From Acanthopleura granulata (lineage: Eukaryota > Mollusca > Polyplacophora > Chitonida > Chitonidae): 64,000 nucleotides of DNA. The notes under the pieces are model-generated. The model saw nothing but the letters and a program-made list of their open reading frames with translations. It was not told the DNA's origin and did not search any database. Of this stretch, positions 1 to 14,550 are shown in pieces; position 1 is the stretch's first letter, and the number at the start of each line of letters is the position of its first letter. The stretch lies in contig JABBOT010000001.1 of assembly GCA_016165875.1 (NCBI GenBank), forward strand, positions 11,535,306 to 11,599,305. The letters are read 5' to 3'. A program made the translations under genes and the position numbers.

Positions 1-1199
1 TACACATAGTAATTATAATATACATGTATATGTGAACGGCAATGATACTCGGGTCCTGATAGCATGTAACTGTGTCGGGAGGTTTGCCTCCTCGGACTGC
101 GAGTGACTCACAGTTTCTAATTCTTTCTTTTGTATGAATATATCACTTTATTCGGAAATAAGTTTAAATATGATGCCTGCATGTAAATTTTCTTGATATC
201 CACTCAAGGTTTGTTTTAGGCGCATATGCCCCAATAACTTTTCACGAACCATGTTTCAGCTTGCTACAATGATGCAAAACTTAGATGACCATTTGGATGG
301 AAGACAAAATTACGCAGCGTATAGGCAAACCGATAGTTGAAACCATTTATTATAGTAAACCATTCAATAAGGCCGCCTGTTGGTCGCTTGATTTATTTAT
401 CCATCACTTGTACATATAATATGTACGACAGCAGGGTTAACACTGAAAGCCTTACACCAGAACAACCATGCATTAATTCAGTCACATGGCACATTACTTT
501 CGTTTCGCGCCTGTTAACTGTTGGAGACTCACATGGCCCGTGGCTGTGTATCCGGGCTCAGGCTGGTGGGGCCAGGCATACCCAGTCAGTGATATCGATC
601 GTCCTGGGTAGACACTGGCGCTTCTTATAATTGCGGGGTTTCGCTGACTTGCCCCGGTTAAACACTTCTCAGTGTTAGCCTGCAAAAAGCAGGGTTTAAC
701 ACGACGGTACTTAACACTCCGATAGATACATGTGCATGCCCGTAAGGCGTCAGCATTCTGAGGGTTAGAAACCAGCTGAATGTGCCATATGCAGCCCAAT
801 GTAACAATTGTATAGCACTATCCTGATGTTTACATCAGATAGGGTTTATTTGTGCACTCAGATGTGATCTCACAAATCGTTATCCGCGATTGTTAACCAA
901 ATCTGTTTACAGGGGATGAGTCCATACTGCTAGCCTACTAAATACCCATTCGTCCATGTTTTCGTCATGAATTTTTATATGTTTTTTTTTTTTTTTTGTG
1001 GCGCGCAACTTTATGATGATGAATACGGAATTTTATACGTTTTTGTCACCCTTATGAGTCTTTGCGTTAAGTTTTGGTTTTAAATGTAAGCTACATGTAT
1101 ATAATCTATGTAGTGCAGAGGTTTTGTTGATGAAGTTATGCTTTATTTTGGCGCTTACGTTTTGGTGATAAATCTATATGCTATATTCTGACACTTACG
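1..1199. other. Intergenic sequence, no gene seen
   Basis: Short open frames only, none with recognisable protein character or convincing splice context. There is a T-run near 980-997. The right part (about 960-1,199) contains diverged copies of the ATGAA/TTTTGTC words that form the clearer tandem repeat starting at 1,200. Confidence 0.5.
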
Positions 1200-1590
1200 T
1201 TTTGTCCGTGATGAATGCATGAATGCGTGGCGTGCAATTGCGCTGGTGTCCACTTTGATGATGAATCCCTGCAATTGCACTGGTGTCCACGTTCGGTGAT
1301 GAAGCCATCAAACGGCGCTGGTGTCAACCGTCAGAGATAAATACATACAGTTGCGCTGGCGTCCACATTCGGCGATGAATTCATCGAATTGCGCTGGCGT
1401 CAACACACGGGTATGAATACATGAAATGCGCTGGCGTCCACGTTCGTTTGTGAATGCACGCAATTTTGCTGCCGCCCATGTTCAGTGATGAATCCATCGA
1501 ATACGCTGGTGTGTCCCTGTTCGGCGATGCAATATCTTCGTCTTAACGTTCAGTGATGAATCCATACAATGTGCTGGCTTCCACCCTTGG
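1200..1590. repeat. Minisatellite, ~38-40 bp unit
   Basis: About nine diverged head-to-tail copies of a unit reading roughly GCGCTGGTGTCCACGTTCGG followed by TGATGAATCCATCGAATT. Copies differ by substitutions and small indels, so the period drifts. No gene overlaps it. Confidence 0.8.
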
Positions 1591-4500
1591 AGGTGCTAAG
1601 ACAATGTGCGATGTTGTTGTTTGTATACCTTTGCCATGTTCATGCTGTTCTTCGGATGTACAGGGGCATGAAGAGCTTGTTAAAAGACTATGTATTAACT
1701 ATTCATTTCCCAAATACACTGGTGTACTCTTACATAAACAGCCATCCCATTTGCTAAGCGAGCGGCCAGTGAGCATGCAAAACTTATTGTTTTCTGTGAT
1801 CAGCAGTTAGGCTCTCCTAACGTTAGCACCGTATCCTCCAGAATTTTAACTTTAGCAGTCTGACGAAATGATTAGCTAAACCATCATCCTGGGAGATGAG
1901 ACGACCACCTCCTGGGAATAAGCCTGGTCGGCGTCCACAAATAGCCCGGCAGCCATATGGGCTATAGTTCAACATGATGGATTCCTATCTAATTGTCTGT
2001 CTGCTAATGATTAGCACGGAGGCGTCTTGGACTCCCAGGGTTATCGCTGTAGCTATTGCCGCCTGTTTAGGGGGGCAGACCCAGACATTGCTGTTCTCTG
2101 AGCGGTAAAGATGGTCTCTTATCGATCCGTGGATGCCTACGACGCGGGAATGTCATACTGTGTAGCACGAGAAAGAGGTTGGCTGGTTACTGACGAAATT
2201 CCCCTGAGGAGAATGAAGTGTACCAATCAAATCTTGGTGAAATCTCTCTTATATTACATTGCACTGCCATCTGTGCGTGCAATCCGGAGAGGACTCGTTG
2301 GTGGACGTGACTAACACGTTGGCAGCTGCCCTGTCTGTGTGAAGATTATGAGCCTATGCGCAATTGCAATAGAGTTAGGCACCTTATGCTGTTGGTCGAA
2401 CAACCTAAAATAAAAACCCTCGCTGATCAGGACCTTTGTTTAACATGCACTTCTGGTGTGAAATGATTGCTGCTTGTGCAATTACATTACAGAATTCTAT
2501 TCTATTTCAATGCCCCTGTCCGCCTGTATCCTTGTTTAGGTGTCTGGCTGCGGTCGTTTCGATGTATAGGCCAATCCATTTCCGGATTATGCCACGGCCT
2601 TGCCTTCTAATAGACCCCAAACATGAAACATGATCAGTCCGATATGGTTGATGTTTTTCTTGAGTTAGACGCTACTGGTAAGGCTGTGAGATAACATCTG
2701 ACGACATGTCTTCGCACAACTTCACCGGTAGAACTCCGGTCCAGTGTATACGCCAGGTCAGGGTAAAGCTTTTCAGTCTGAAGTCTTCACAAGAAATTCT
2801 GTCTGATCGGTTCTACATATCCGACTCTCATAATTTCCACGTGCTAATTTGTGTGAGGGATAAGCAGAATTCCTAAAATCGGATGGGGTTTGACTGGAAT
2901 ATGTCTTCGCAGTGGGGTCAGTGCCCGAAATCTTGTAACTACTTTCTTGGAATCCACAGCTATGTACACCATCATTATATAAAAAATAATCTAAGATTTG
3001 TTCAACATTGATTCTCATAAATGATTTCATTTATTTGATAGAGAATTTGGGGCGCACCCTATCCTGACGTCGGTGGATGGCGAGGGTGGAATAACTCAGG
3101 TATAAAGCCGCTCTTGGAAACACTGTGGCGTCATATACTGTCTGTGTATAACAATGATATAGTACATCTTCTGATGTACACTGTATATACACACGTCAGC
3201 TGGAGTGGGACTATTCTAGGTTTCTTGTATGTTGTTTTCGGCACGATTTGATAGATGTAATCAAGGAATTCATTAAGATAAACAAAAACGAACAACTATC
3301 CCCAGGGCATTGCATACACTGGTGCCGAGGGTAGTCATTGATTACTATAGTATTTTTGTTTTTAATCAATAAGTTCTCGTCCAAGTATATTGTGACATTT
3401 GTTACAATAATTGTTATACGAACTTATACCGTTATATATGTTTGTATGTCAGATCTATCTGCGACAAATGTAAGATCTGTTATATTTGTTCCAGGATCTC
3501 TATGTTACGAATACACATGTTCACTCAGGTCGTGTCTTCGTCTGTCAGTGATACAACCTGTTAGTTAATTAAGTTAACATATAATTGCCTCCGTAATCGA
3601 AAACATAATCGTTTACCATGTACATGTGGATATAGCAGATGAAGAATATCTCAGGGCTTTGTTAACCTTCCTCCAATAGCTTCTGTTTTAATACCATGTA
3701 TAACCCACTTCCGTATAGCCTACATTATTTCAGGTCTACTTCACACAGAGTTTAATATGCGAACATCTGAACGCACTGAATCAGCGCAATAAGCACATGT
3801 AGAGGTGTCTTACAACGCTATTTTTCGCTTTGAACACAGACACCATTTGGTATTTTGAAGACCAAGCCAGAGAAGTCATCGGGAGGAGCGTGTATGTGGT
3901 ATCGGGAATGCCAGTTCAGGCTATTGGTATTTGAAGACACTTGGCCGACCACCACCCTACTCCCCTCGCCCAGATGCAGGAGGACTCGCCGGTCGATCTG
4001 ACAGTATAGCATGCCTAATTTCTTAAGGCGGCCCGGCAGGCCTGGCATTGTTAACCACCGTACATTTGTCTGCAGTCTGCCCTCGATCTCAAGGCGTGCG
4101 TGTGTGAATTCCTGGACTGGACCACGACTTGGCAGATACCAGTGTACCTGCTTCTATCGGCACACATCATTGACATGCTCGAGCAGTGGTGAATCTTTAA
4201 TGAAGGCTGTAGCCGATACATGAAGTCGACCAGTGCTACCTTTAAAAAGAGGTCAGGCCTGTTTGCTGTAAGGAGAGGCAGTGTAGAACAGTATCTATAT
4301 GTCTATTGAGTGGTGACATTTCACTGTGGGACGGTGCTATCCGGGAGAGTTATCAACCAAACTGTAGGGCTACGTAGGCCTACGTTTACAGAGGGGGTGA
4401 CATCAGCTGTTGTAGATATTGCCAACTGGAGTGGAGAGTTCAGAGGCCGTCTCGTGGACCTATATATATTGGATTGTGAGAACCTGTAACACTTAACACC

Positions 4501-6560
4501 CTATACGGAATGTACACGTGAAAGTTTCTGGGTTCAAGGCGACGGTACTGTGTGTATTCATGGCCCATTTCTGAGATTACCGTTTACCCGGAAGAAAAAC
4601 TTCAGCCAAAGCTTTGTCAAGCCCCACCCACCCACGTGGGCTCCACGACGTATACACAGCCTGTGTCACCGAGGCTCTAGGTAAGAACCTATGATATCAG
4701 TTATTTAGTCCTGGTGAAGTTACTATATATGGTATCGCTTTAACCCGATTTGAGATATGTCAAAGTGGTTTTAGGCCTATATATATTGTTATGTTCACAG
4801 TAATGAGGCTATGTATGTGAATGTTAATTTGTTACTTGTTATAAACGACATTATACCTCCTCCATCGTATTTAAGAGGTACTCTTCAACTGAAGACCTGT
4901 GCAATCTCTTCCAATATACAGCCAAATGCATTAATATATCATATACTATATACCACACGTTAATTATATATAATGCCGCCTTGAGATTTATCTTTTGTTA
5001 TTAATTATATAACACATCGACTGTAATGAAGGATTATGATCTCAGACGGCTGACTATGTGGAAAGAATCATCTTGGCATTATATTTAATTCACACGATTT
5101 CTGATAAAACTGTGTCATAATCCATGCATATAAGGGATGTGATGAACGACTTTATGAACGTAACATCACCTACATGTCAGTGATCAGGTTTATGGATAAA
5201 GGAAACCACTATAGGCACTGCTAGTCATCTATAGTGCCTTACGAATACTGCCCTTGATGACACGTCCCTAAGGCGCCAGGGCCAGCTATGCCCACACCCG
5301 ACCTCCCAGGCCACGGGCTATATTGGATTGTTGGGAAGACGAGTTAATCAACACTGGATACTACCATGCTGCTAACAATGTATTCTAATGGAATGTTAAT
5401 TGTATTATTATATAAATATATGTATATAATAGGGTAACCTGCATTTGAAGAGGTATGTAAAACTTTATATATTCATATCTGTAAATTCATTAGTTTTTAA
5501 TTGGATTGTTGCTTAATGAAAGGAGGAAACTGGCCTGATCTTACTGGAAACTACCATACCTGAATGTGCGAGTATCTGACATATATCCCGGCTTAAAGTC
5601 GCAGTGATACAAGCGACGGCTGCTTTGTAACATGGGACCTTATCTGACAGAAGCGACTTCCAACAGTCCGCCAGGGAGGCTCAATATATGGCTTAAGACG
5701 CCTATTAATTTTGTCATAAGCGACATCCTTAACGTGTAGTGATGTACCTCAGCCCCAAACATTCCGTGGCCACTATAACATTGGTGCATGCCACGGCCAG
5801 TCTGTGTGAAAGCATCCAATTAAATCTTGACATAAGTTGATCATCAAAATCTGGACCTTCCTCTGCCAGATACTGGAAGGGGTGTCTAGCAACATAAAGG
5901 GAAAGTCACTCAGCCTCATCCCTACCTATAACTTTTTTGCCAAAAATTTCTGTTTTCAGTAAAACTCCAACCTACCCAAAGTTTAGACAGTTTCCATTAT
6001 TTACATAGCAAGCAGGTGCCTGTACACCAGAAATGGCTGGCTGACAACGGAAAGAGATTTTACACCCTGTACAGGATTACATCCGTTTCCCGAAAAGCGA
6101 GAGTGCTGATAGGGTACTGATTTCACATGATGTATGGGTCTATTTGCATCTTGATACTATCAATGTGACTATGCGCGCAAGTTGTGTTCATTTGGCTGAC
6201 CCAAGGAGTGGACATTAGTCCCGCCTTCAGTAAATCCACAATCTAGGAGTGTACAAGTCTTCTCACAATGTACCAAATGTGTGTGTACATGCTTTGTATA
6301 TATAAATGGCGCAGGCCTGCGTGTTGAAAAAACGAGTTCGTTCAACATGCTGCGCTTAAAAGACGGCGTGAGAAGTTTCAGCATATTAAGTTCATTCGGG
6401 TTTACCGTCATTGTGTTATGAGTTTATGTTTCAAACAGTAGTCAGATATGTAACACCTTATTTTCCAGTTTTTATCTGTTTATGTACTGAAATATAAGAG
6501 TAAAATGTACAGTGTGTCTGCCTGGTCGTCTGGCGCGAAAACTGTGTTTGGGTTAAAGCT
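1591..6560. other. Intergenic sequence, no gene seen
   Basis: No open frame here exceeds about 85 codons, and none resembles a known protein. The palindrome TAGGCCTA occurs at 4,375 and 4,772. I see no SINE, tRNA or coding exon. Confidence 0.5.
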
Positions 6561-6599
6561 TATTGTTCCCTATACGTACGCTCGTTGTACCTTATACCG

Positions 6600-7050
6600 T
6601 GTGTTAATTGTTTATTATAAATAGTCGTACACTCACTCATTCATACACGTAGGCCTGTACGCCATCATTTCCTATCGTACCGTGCACTTACACTCATTGT
6701 TTCCTGTTCGTCATACGTCGCACTCATTGTACCATATACGTGCAGTCATTGACTCCTGTAAGTTTGCACTTATTTTTTTGTCAACATGTTGTACACCCAT
6801 TGTAAATTCATCGTACCTTATACGTATACTCATTGTTTCCTACACGGGCACTCATTATTTCCTACATTTATACAGTCATTGTTTCCTATGTGTATGCACT
6901 CGTTTTTCCTATAGGCCAACATACACTCATTGCATTCATTGTTTCTTGCAGGCCTGCGTACACCCATTATACCCCATACGCACTCGCATTGTTTCCTATA
7001 CATATAACACGAAATGATTCCAATATGAACAACCATTGTTTCCTGTCCGT
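6600..7050. repeat. Degenerate minisatellite (CACTCATTGTTTCCTA words)
   Basis: Repeated variants of CACTCATTGTTTCCTATACG with irregular spacing of about 24-34 bp run through the interval. Open frames of 111 codons (+) and 68 codons (-) here follow the repeat and are not genes. Confidence 0.7.
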
Positions 7051-9064
7051 TCAGCTGGCCGTGAATTAGGATTAACTATGTACGATCCGCACACTTGTTA
7101 TATCCTATTCGTTGAGACTTTTTAGACTGATGCACGATTCAAGTACTTAAATCGGTATTGATACATTTCAATCATTCACCTCTGGTGTCCAACGCAGCTA
7201 AAGCGTGTGATAAATAAAATGCTAGAGGATGATTTATACGGACAGACAAACGGTCAGAGAACAACTTATATTACACCATACAAAAAGTGTATATTGTGAC
7301 TGCACATGTTTTCGTTCTGGTACATCTGTACAGAGAGGCGCTCCGCAATATATTGTTGCTTGGTGAACATATAGGCAATCACATCTGGAACTGCTAGCCC
7401 ACTTTCTACCGGCGGTAATAGAAAACGAGGGGAGTAGGTTTCCCGGCGGAATGTTAAAGGTTTCACCTTTGACCAGCCTTGTCACATCTGATATCCCGAC
7501 ACTGCCTGTATATGGCCACATGGGCATCATTTTATATATACGTAACAACGGCATCAATTAGCTTCAGGGTGATTGATGAACGGTTGGTGACTTGCACCAT
7601 TAGGCCTAGGGACAGTCGACAAGTTCACTTTAACGATATTGAATGTTGTGGAGAAATAATGACAGTGATTGTTGGACATCATATGTTACGGTATGTTACA
7701 CATGGCGTGTGTTTATGTGAACTACTTTTCTGGACATCCAACATGTGCTGACGTCTTGAAACATTGCTGAACAAACATCTATGTTAACCATACAACTGGA
7801 AATAACGCAAACAACTTCTACACGAAAGATAGGTATTTTCTCAGCTTTCAAAGTGTACTTTAGTTCTTAGATCAGTTTAAACGCTCCACATTGGAATATT
7901 CAACATCTAAGTTTTGACTTCACAACCAAAACCGTTTTAAGGTTTTGAAATTTTACCCACTATACAGGCCAGTAAGCCATTTTAGCTGTGTGCATAGCAT
8001 AGGCCTATATATCTACTTATGCGGAAGCTTATCGCCGATGTGAAGAAACCGTTTTTGTCTACTATTAAGAACAGTCTGAATTAAAACTCATGAGAGATCA
8101 ATAATGATGTAACAATTATATTAGTTTGCTTTATATAGAGTAGAAAATGTATGCAATGTGTAAACACATGCAGTAATATGGACTTCGTAATGGGTTTCAT
8201 ACTGACATTTCCGCTAAATACAAGCATGTAGCTGTAGCCTAGATTGCGAGTTTGAAGCTTCGTCTCACAAGATAAAAACATGCCTTATATATGTGTCTGT
8301 AGGCGTTGAAATCCGTTGACTACAATTATTGGCAGGTGTGTCTGTATCAGTCTTATTATAGATATTATGGAAGCCATGGCACTGACACCCCTGCCACCAC
8401 ATGCAGGAAAAAAAGGTTGAAGTTTACTCTTATGTTTTAATGAAATTGCCAAACTAATGAGCAAACCAGTTACCTCTCTCAGTATATTGTATCTGAGAAT
8501 ATCCATTTAATATATAGGCGACATGTTCAACATTTGTGAATATTTTATTTTCTTGCCCTCGGCGTATAGAGTTAATAGATGCATAGTTGAGTTTTGTCTG
8601 TAGCACGCTCTAATGGTTTGGACATCAATATTGATTTCACCCTGTCAAATTGGCTGGCTGTTGGAGCGTTAATGAAGCATTGCGTCGTGTATATTGTCAC
8701 CAGAAGTGGTTAAGGTACAAGTGCTGCTATTTCATAAGTCAATAAATGAGCATTCCATATTCTGGGAAATTCAAAGATTGAACTCTCGCCATGCGGCCCG
8801 CTTTCTATATAATGACCCTGTATTAGTATTCTGTTACATTGTTCCACGGATAAATGAGATTTACAATTTCAAATCACCATGTACATATGTACACAGTATT
8901 TTGTACTAGTCCACAGGCACATATACTTTATCCCTCCTCGTACTGTATTTGCCATTCTATTGTTATTACCATTCAAGCCCACGAAAGATTAAGTTGACAC
9001 TGATGTTGTTAATGTAGTTCTTTCTCCCTTATTGGTCTCCGACCGGCACTGAACGTTTACATCT
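7051..9064. other. Intergenic sequence, no gene seen
   Basis: AT-rich sequence with short open frames only. TAGGCCTA occurs at 7,601 and 8,000. No splice-supported exon or mobile element was recognised. Confidence 0.45.
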
Positions 9065-9182
9065 CCTGTGTCAGTCCGTCAGTCTGTCAGTTCGACAGGG
9101 TGTCGGTTGATCAGTATGTGAGTCCGTCAGTCTATCAGTCTGTTACTCAGTCAGTCCGCCAGCCTATCAATCCGTCAGTTCA
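9065..9182. repeat. Short tandem repeat of CAGTCCGT words
   Basis: Variants of TCAGTCCG / TCAGTCTG repeat about a dozen times in roughly 8-bp steps with some longer gaps. Confidence 0.7.
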
Positions 9183-10208
9183 TTACGAGCCAGTTTTCAA
9201 CACTGTTCATTGCACTAAGATGAAACTTAATGTATACTTTTATGCCATGGTAAAGTTACAGATGAAGTTCGAGCTTTTGACTGTTTCGCCTATTTTTGAC
9301 AAAATTATGGATGGTTTGGTCAGTCTCGGCCGTTTATGTTCTCTTGTGAACAAACCGATAGTTAACATGTGTATTCGAACAGCATAATGTTCTAGTGTTT
9401 AAACAGAACGATATGTATTAACTTGTATTTGTATATATAAGCTCTGCGTTATATGGTTGATCCTTTATTTGCTTGATAACGATGATATAGTATGAATATC
9501 GAAACGTCGCAGCCAAATTTACCGGAAGGTGTTATCCATGTATAGCTCGATGTGATATCAATGCCATGCAACTTCTAAACACAAAATTTTCATGTTTATT
9601 TGCGCATTTCTTAAAATGGTAGACCTAAATGGGTCTATAATGATTGGAGTAAAATTACAACAATTAATAGAGAACACCGAAAAGTGTTTACCACATCCAA
9701 CCTTAGCATATTGTCTACATGTCAGTCTATCAGAGAGATGTAGTGTTTTACCACAAAATCGCATCTCTTTCATATATAGCTGCCCAGTTCCGATCCGCCT
9801 GCCCCTCCTCATTATAATCTACTAAGTGAGTGCACAGGCCTTATTTTAGTGAAACTTGTCATTTCCGTAAATTTTAAACGTCAGAAGGTCCACAAATGCG
9901 CAAATAGCCCTGGAGCACGAGCACGTGCATGGTGAAAACACCTTTGAGATATTAAACTTAGGGCATAGATATACACGTCCGCTGGTTAAAGTATAGGCTA
10001 TAGGCCTATTCAAAATAATGAAGGAGTTTTACTTGTCCTGTAGACATTAAAATAAACACCACCATTTCCGACTTCCGCCAAATACATGATTAGCAAAATG
10101 AGAGTAAATGAGGTATAACTATGTAAAAACTCGTCACAGAAGTCTCAGTCATTATTGTTTCCAGGCAGTCTCGACTATCAGGAAATAACGCGTGCCTGTT
10201 GCAGTGAA

Positions 10209-10246
10209 TGACGTCAGACAGGGGATTCCCGTGCAGGGGGGATTCC
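10209..10246. promoter_or_regulatory. CRE plus two kappaB-like motifs
   Basis: The sequence shows a full palindromic cAMP-response element TGACGTCA at 10,209-10,216, a perfect kappaB-type site GGGGATTCCC at 10,221-10,230 and a second close match GGGGGATTCC at 10,237-10,246. About 140 bp downstream is a good splice donor, CAG|GTAGGT, at 10,384/10,385. The first coding exon of the DRAM2-like gene is preceded by an acceptor (16,094), so that gene needs an upstream non-coding exon. This cluster is a candidate promoter for it, 5.7 kb away. The motifs are seen; the link is inference. Confidence 0.35.
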
Positions 10247-10611
10247 AGCATGCACTTCAGTTGAATTGTGTTAAACCGTTAAGCGTACGATCTGTTGAAC
10301 GAGGAAGAGAGAAGTAGGTTGTCCTCAGCCTTCGTACTTTAACGTCCTACTGAGAGTGTGTCAGTGAAGCTTGTTCTGTATCAGGTAGGTTTAGTATTGG
10401 TACGATCAGTCATAAATTAAGAGAAACAGGGAATCTTGAGCAGGCCTACTGGTGCCCTACCTGCTAGACGCACGTGTGTGACTCGACTGATCTGAAGATG
10501 TGCATGTGCCAACATACCAAGCAGTACAGATGATGTGCTGGGTACGTTAGTACAATTAAATCAGGTGTCACCTTCACTCGTGGGGGTACCTACCTACATG
10601 TACACACATGG

Positions 10612-10655
10612 GTAGACTTGTAAGAACATGGGTAGACATGTAAGAATGGTGATAT
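10612..10655. repeat. 22-bp duplication with p53-half-site-like cores
   Basis: ACATGGGTAGACTTGTAAGA is repeated once as ACATGGGTAGACATGTAAGA. Each copy contains CATG or CTTG cores with purine left flanks that loosely resemble p53 half-sites (RRRCWWGYYY), but each has about two mismatches. Recorded because DRAM1 is a p53 target in mammals. Support is weak. Confidence 0.2.
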
Positions 10656-10659
10656 GTTT

Positions 10660-13600
10660 TATAAATTATCAAACGTCACAACTGTGTGACAATTCCCGAG
10701 GCCGCGACAGATCTGATGTAACGCTGGGCCTACAGTGGGTACGTACAGCGCGGCCCTGGTTGAGCTAAGGATTCTGTACCCCTTCACTGTGGCTCGTCGA
10801 ACGGGCCATCTGCGGCAGACATTTGAAAGATATCAGTATATCTGGTAATTGACATAACGGACTCCTGGAGATATTTGTTTAGTTGGATACGTCTTAGTTT
10901 TAAGTAGGAAAATTCCGATGAAATTTTCCATCGGATCCGCTGTCCAATCTACACACAAGCAGTTTTTCCGCCGAGTTTTATAGACGCTGTAAATTTCGAT
11001 GTGTAACTTATAAACACTTTCATGCATCAAATATTAAACACTTCGCGATTATAGTATTATAGTATAGGATTATGTATATATTTTAGACATTTATGTTTAA
11101 TATTTAAATATATGCACATGTTTATTAAACAACTTTGTTTGAAGTTTAACCACCCATTAAGCATATTGGGCGTTGGTAATTTCACAGTGAACGGAATTGT
11201 TATAGGTATATTGTTATCTTTGTTGTTACTTAAAGGAAAAGGCATTGTATAATGAATATAGATAGTACACTCAAGAGGAGGTCAATCCATGCGTTTTATC
11301 AGTACTAAACTGTAGCTACGAAATTTCCTCCAGCTTCAACAAGGCGTGTAAAGCTAGGTAACACTATAAACAGCGGGCAGGTTGAGACAGACCATGTTCC
11401 TGTGAATATTAGCCAATCGGGCAACTTGCAGTATGAAAGGTGTCAGAAAGGAAGTGACGTATCCGGCGCCAGTACCATGCACCTCTTTCCTATGGCACCG
11501 ATAGATATCTCCGTTTAGTATTGAAAATAGATTATATCCCATAATGCTTTGCACTGCCGCCATCCTTTTCGGACAAACTGCACACATGTGGAGCTGTGGG
11601 AAACGCAAACTTTGATCTGACTTATCATTCGGCACTGTCTGTAAAGGCTAATTGAAAAGGTGCCACCATACAAAACATGTCACCTCTTTAACAGGAGTGT
11701 GCTGCTCAGTGGCTGGCTGAATAAATTTGGCGCCTGGAACGTCGTTTTCCTCTATAGTTTAATAATACTAGAAAACATTGATAATTATCCGAAAATTTGC
11801 AGCCCCGCTGGGCGAGCCACTGACTATAATGGAGCGGCAACTCCGATCAGTGCTATACTGTGATAACATGAGAGAACACGAGTGAATTGTAGCCCTATAC
11901 ATAGGATATAGACTTGATGGAGCGTAGAATGTGGCTTGACATGGTATGGTGCTTTTATAAGAAGATTCGGCATTTCCTTCTTCCGACGAGCTGCATTTAT
12001 TTAATCGTTGGTGCTTAAACGCCTTACACTGAACTCATTGTCTCCACCGCCACCTCCGCCCCCAATATATACATATACAGTGACGGGTTTAAGGTCAGTT
12101 TATTTGTCGCACAGGGTACGCCATATGTTTTCTATGCACTTATCGAATGCGTTAGGTCTGTTGCAAGGACCACTCATTAGTTTCTGACCTCTGTCAGCGT
12201 GTTTGTTCACTTATGTGTTTGCATTAAAAGTTATATGAATAGATATGTAAGTGTTTGGTCCCTAGAGGTAAGCTGGGTGTATGCATTTAGCGCCCCGAGG
12301 CTGCCTGGGTGGATCTCTGAAGTTTCATACAGGACGTTGGGGGAATGTTTGTTATATGACTGTCACATGTTTAGGGTTACGACAGGGCGATAGTAATGAC
12401 GAAAAATGTAATATCTAGATGGCCTCAAGGTGTGTGTCACCAGTATGAATAACGGTATGGACCTAATAATGTAACTGGGCAGGACGGACGTATCGCCCAC
12501 GTAAACCAGCTCTTTCAAGGCACACATTTCATCTGCTGTGTATCCCGGTCTCTCAGTCTTATAACAACTGTAATACTTACATGATACATTGTATACATTC
12601 GTCAACGTTGCCAACGAATCCTGTAACGCCAATCTTGTTCTCATATATAACAAAAGTCAGAGGTTAACGGGAATCTCGCCAAAAACTGCCCAGTTTATCT
12701 CATGATCATATTCCAACTGATACTGACACACAAAACTGTCATGTGCTTTGAATTCGAGATTTATTTTGATAGGTGCTATGGTGATGATAAAATTTGTAGT
12801 GACGCGATCCTTCTGGCTTTAAAATGTGGTTATAACAGACCTAGATGGGATTGGCCTATTATTTTAGCCTGTGTACATATACATAATACAGACAATCACG
12901 TGTATGTCCTCACTGAGATAATTTTGTCAAATTAGCACATTTATGTCAAGCTGTACAATTGCAGTCATGCAGGGGTCAACACATTATAATCTGAAGGCGT
13001 GGTCGTGGTACACACACGGGAAATAACCGACGTCGTGTACTTCCCCGGCTGCTCAATATATATACATGATTTATATACAGGAGGGTTGTGCAAGAGGGAA
13101 TGTCAGGTGTATGTGGCGAGTTGTATGGGCATACCGAGTTCCCGGGGGGGTAATAGTCCTAATTGGTTGGGTGGACTGGAAATAAGCATTGAGATGACTA
13201 TAGCAAAGAATATCCTCTTTATGATGTCACTTGTTACCCGAATGTTATACAAATAAGACAGATAAACCTGATTTGATGCGGATTTAAGTGCTACTTAAAT
13301 CAATATAAGCAGATCACATCGCGCTAAAATCAGTGAACAAATTTTTAGTTCAAGTAACTTGTTCCTTTCAGACGAAGTGGGTGGAGGTGACACAGCGAAA
13401 ACTGTAACCGAAGGCTACGTCAGATTTAAAGAGGCAATGCTGGAGATTTAGGCAAAAAATCCAATGTCTGCTAATTAAATCAAATTTCAGAAAACATCAG
13501 ACTAGTTTAGAACCTGTTTATATGGTGTTATTTTAACGCTTGAAAAATCTGTAATGCAACCTGCATTCTGTCTCTGTAACAAATATACAGCAAACTCATT

Positions 13601-14550
13601 CCTGAAAACACATTACGATTATATAGGCCAAACGAAATATTCAGGATCGTACATCGCCATCCGAAGTAGTTAGGACAACACAGTGCCCATTCCTGCGCAA
13701 CGTATGCAGTACAACGTAATGCAATCTTGTTTTGGTGAACATATTAAGTACATTCAGTAAGTGAAATTGTGACTAACGAGCCATCAAATATTGAACCTGC
13801 ATGTTTAATTCACGATTCTGAAAACCATTAAACTTTAGGTAGTGGAGAATGCAGACTAACCGTCGGTTGTTAATTTTCAAGAATGGGCAGTTTGTGAGGC
13901 GTTTCACCTACATAAACGCTAGTCACTACATAAACGCTTGTTATATAATGTGCCTTTTGTTTTCCAAGACTCGGCAGCCTTTGCGCGTAGTGTTATTCAA
14001 ATGAATGTGGACTCCATTTGTAGATGTAAATGTTCGCTAATATGCTTGTACTTCATGCACAACGATTTGGTGCGATGTATGCCCTTGTCTGTCTTAAGAT
14101 CGTGAAATTAGTGTTACAACCAACTTAGGTAGTACTTTGTGCAAATAATTGTGTTAGTTGGAATATTCTTCAATTTCAAGGACAGATTGATATATATAAT
14201 ACAGACTGTGAGCACAATTTCTATGAGCAGTGGTAAAAATATATCAATTTGCTAAAAGCTTTCAAATCCACCCACACAGCAGTATTATTATTCCACCATA
14301 GAAGGGTAATAATCTTCTGAAATTGCATCAGATTTCGTGTGTGAGTAAATTGTATATTAACTACATTAATGGTAGGATTTTAAAAAATTTGGTTTGGATT
14401 TTAATCGTCGCCCTTTGCTACCACGTGTATGTAACCGAAAACAGACGGATTTTGTTGTCGTTTTAAAGGTTGACATTATATTATAGATGTAAACAAGCAA
14501 ACTGTATAATTTTAATCCATATAAACGAAAACAATTTGTAAAATCTTATT
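10660..14550. other. Intergenic or upstream-intron sequence, no gene seen
   Basis: No coding exon was recognised on either strand. If the 10.2-kb promoter belongs to the DRAM2-like gene, this stretch is its first intron. Confidence 0.4.

Noticed and set aside
7234..7557. 107-codon open frame (-) and overlapping 66- and 90-codon frames
   Set aside because: The frames overlap on both strands, with no recognisable domain, hydrophobic pattern of interest or splice context.
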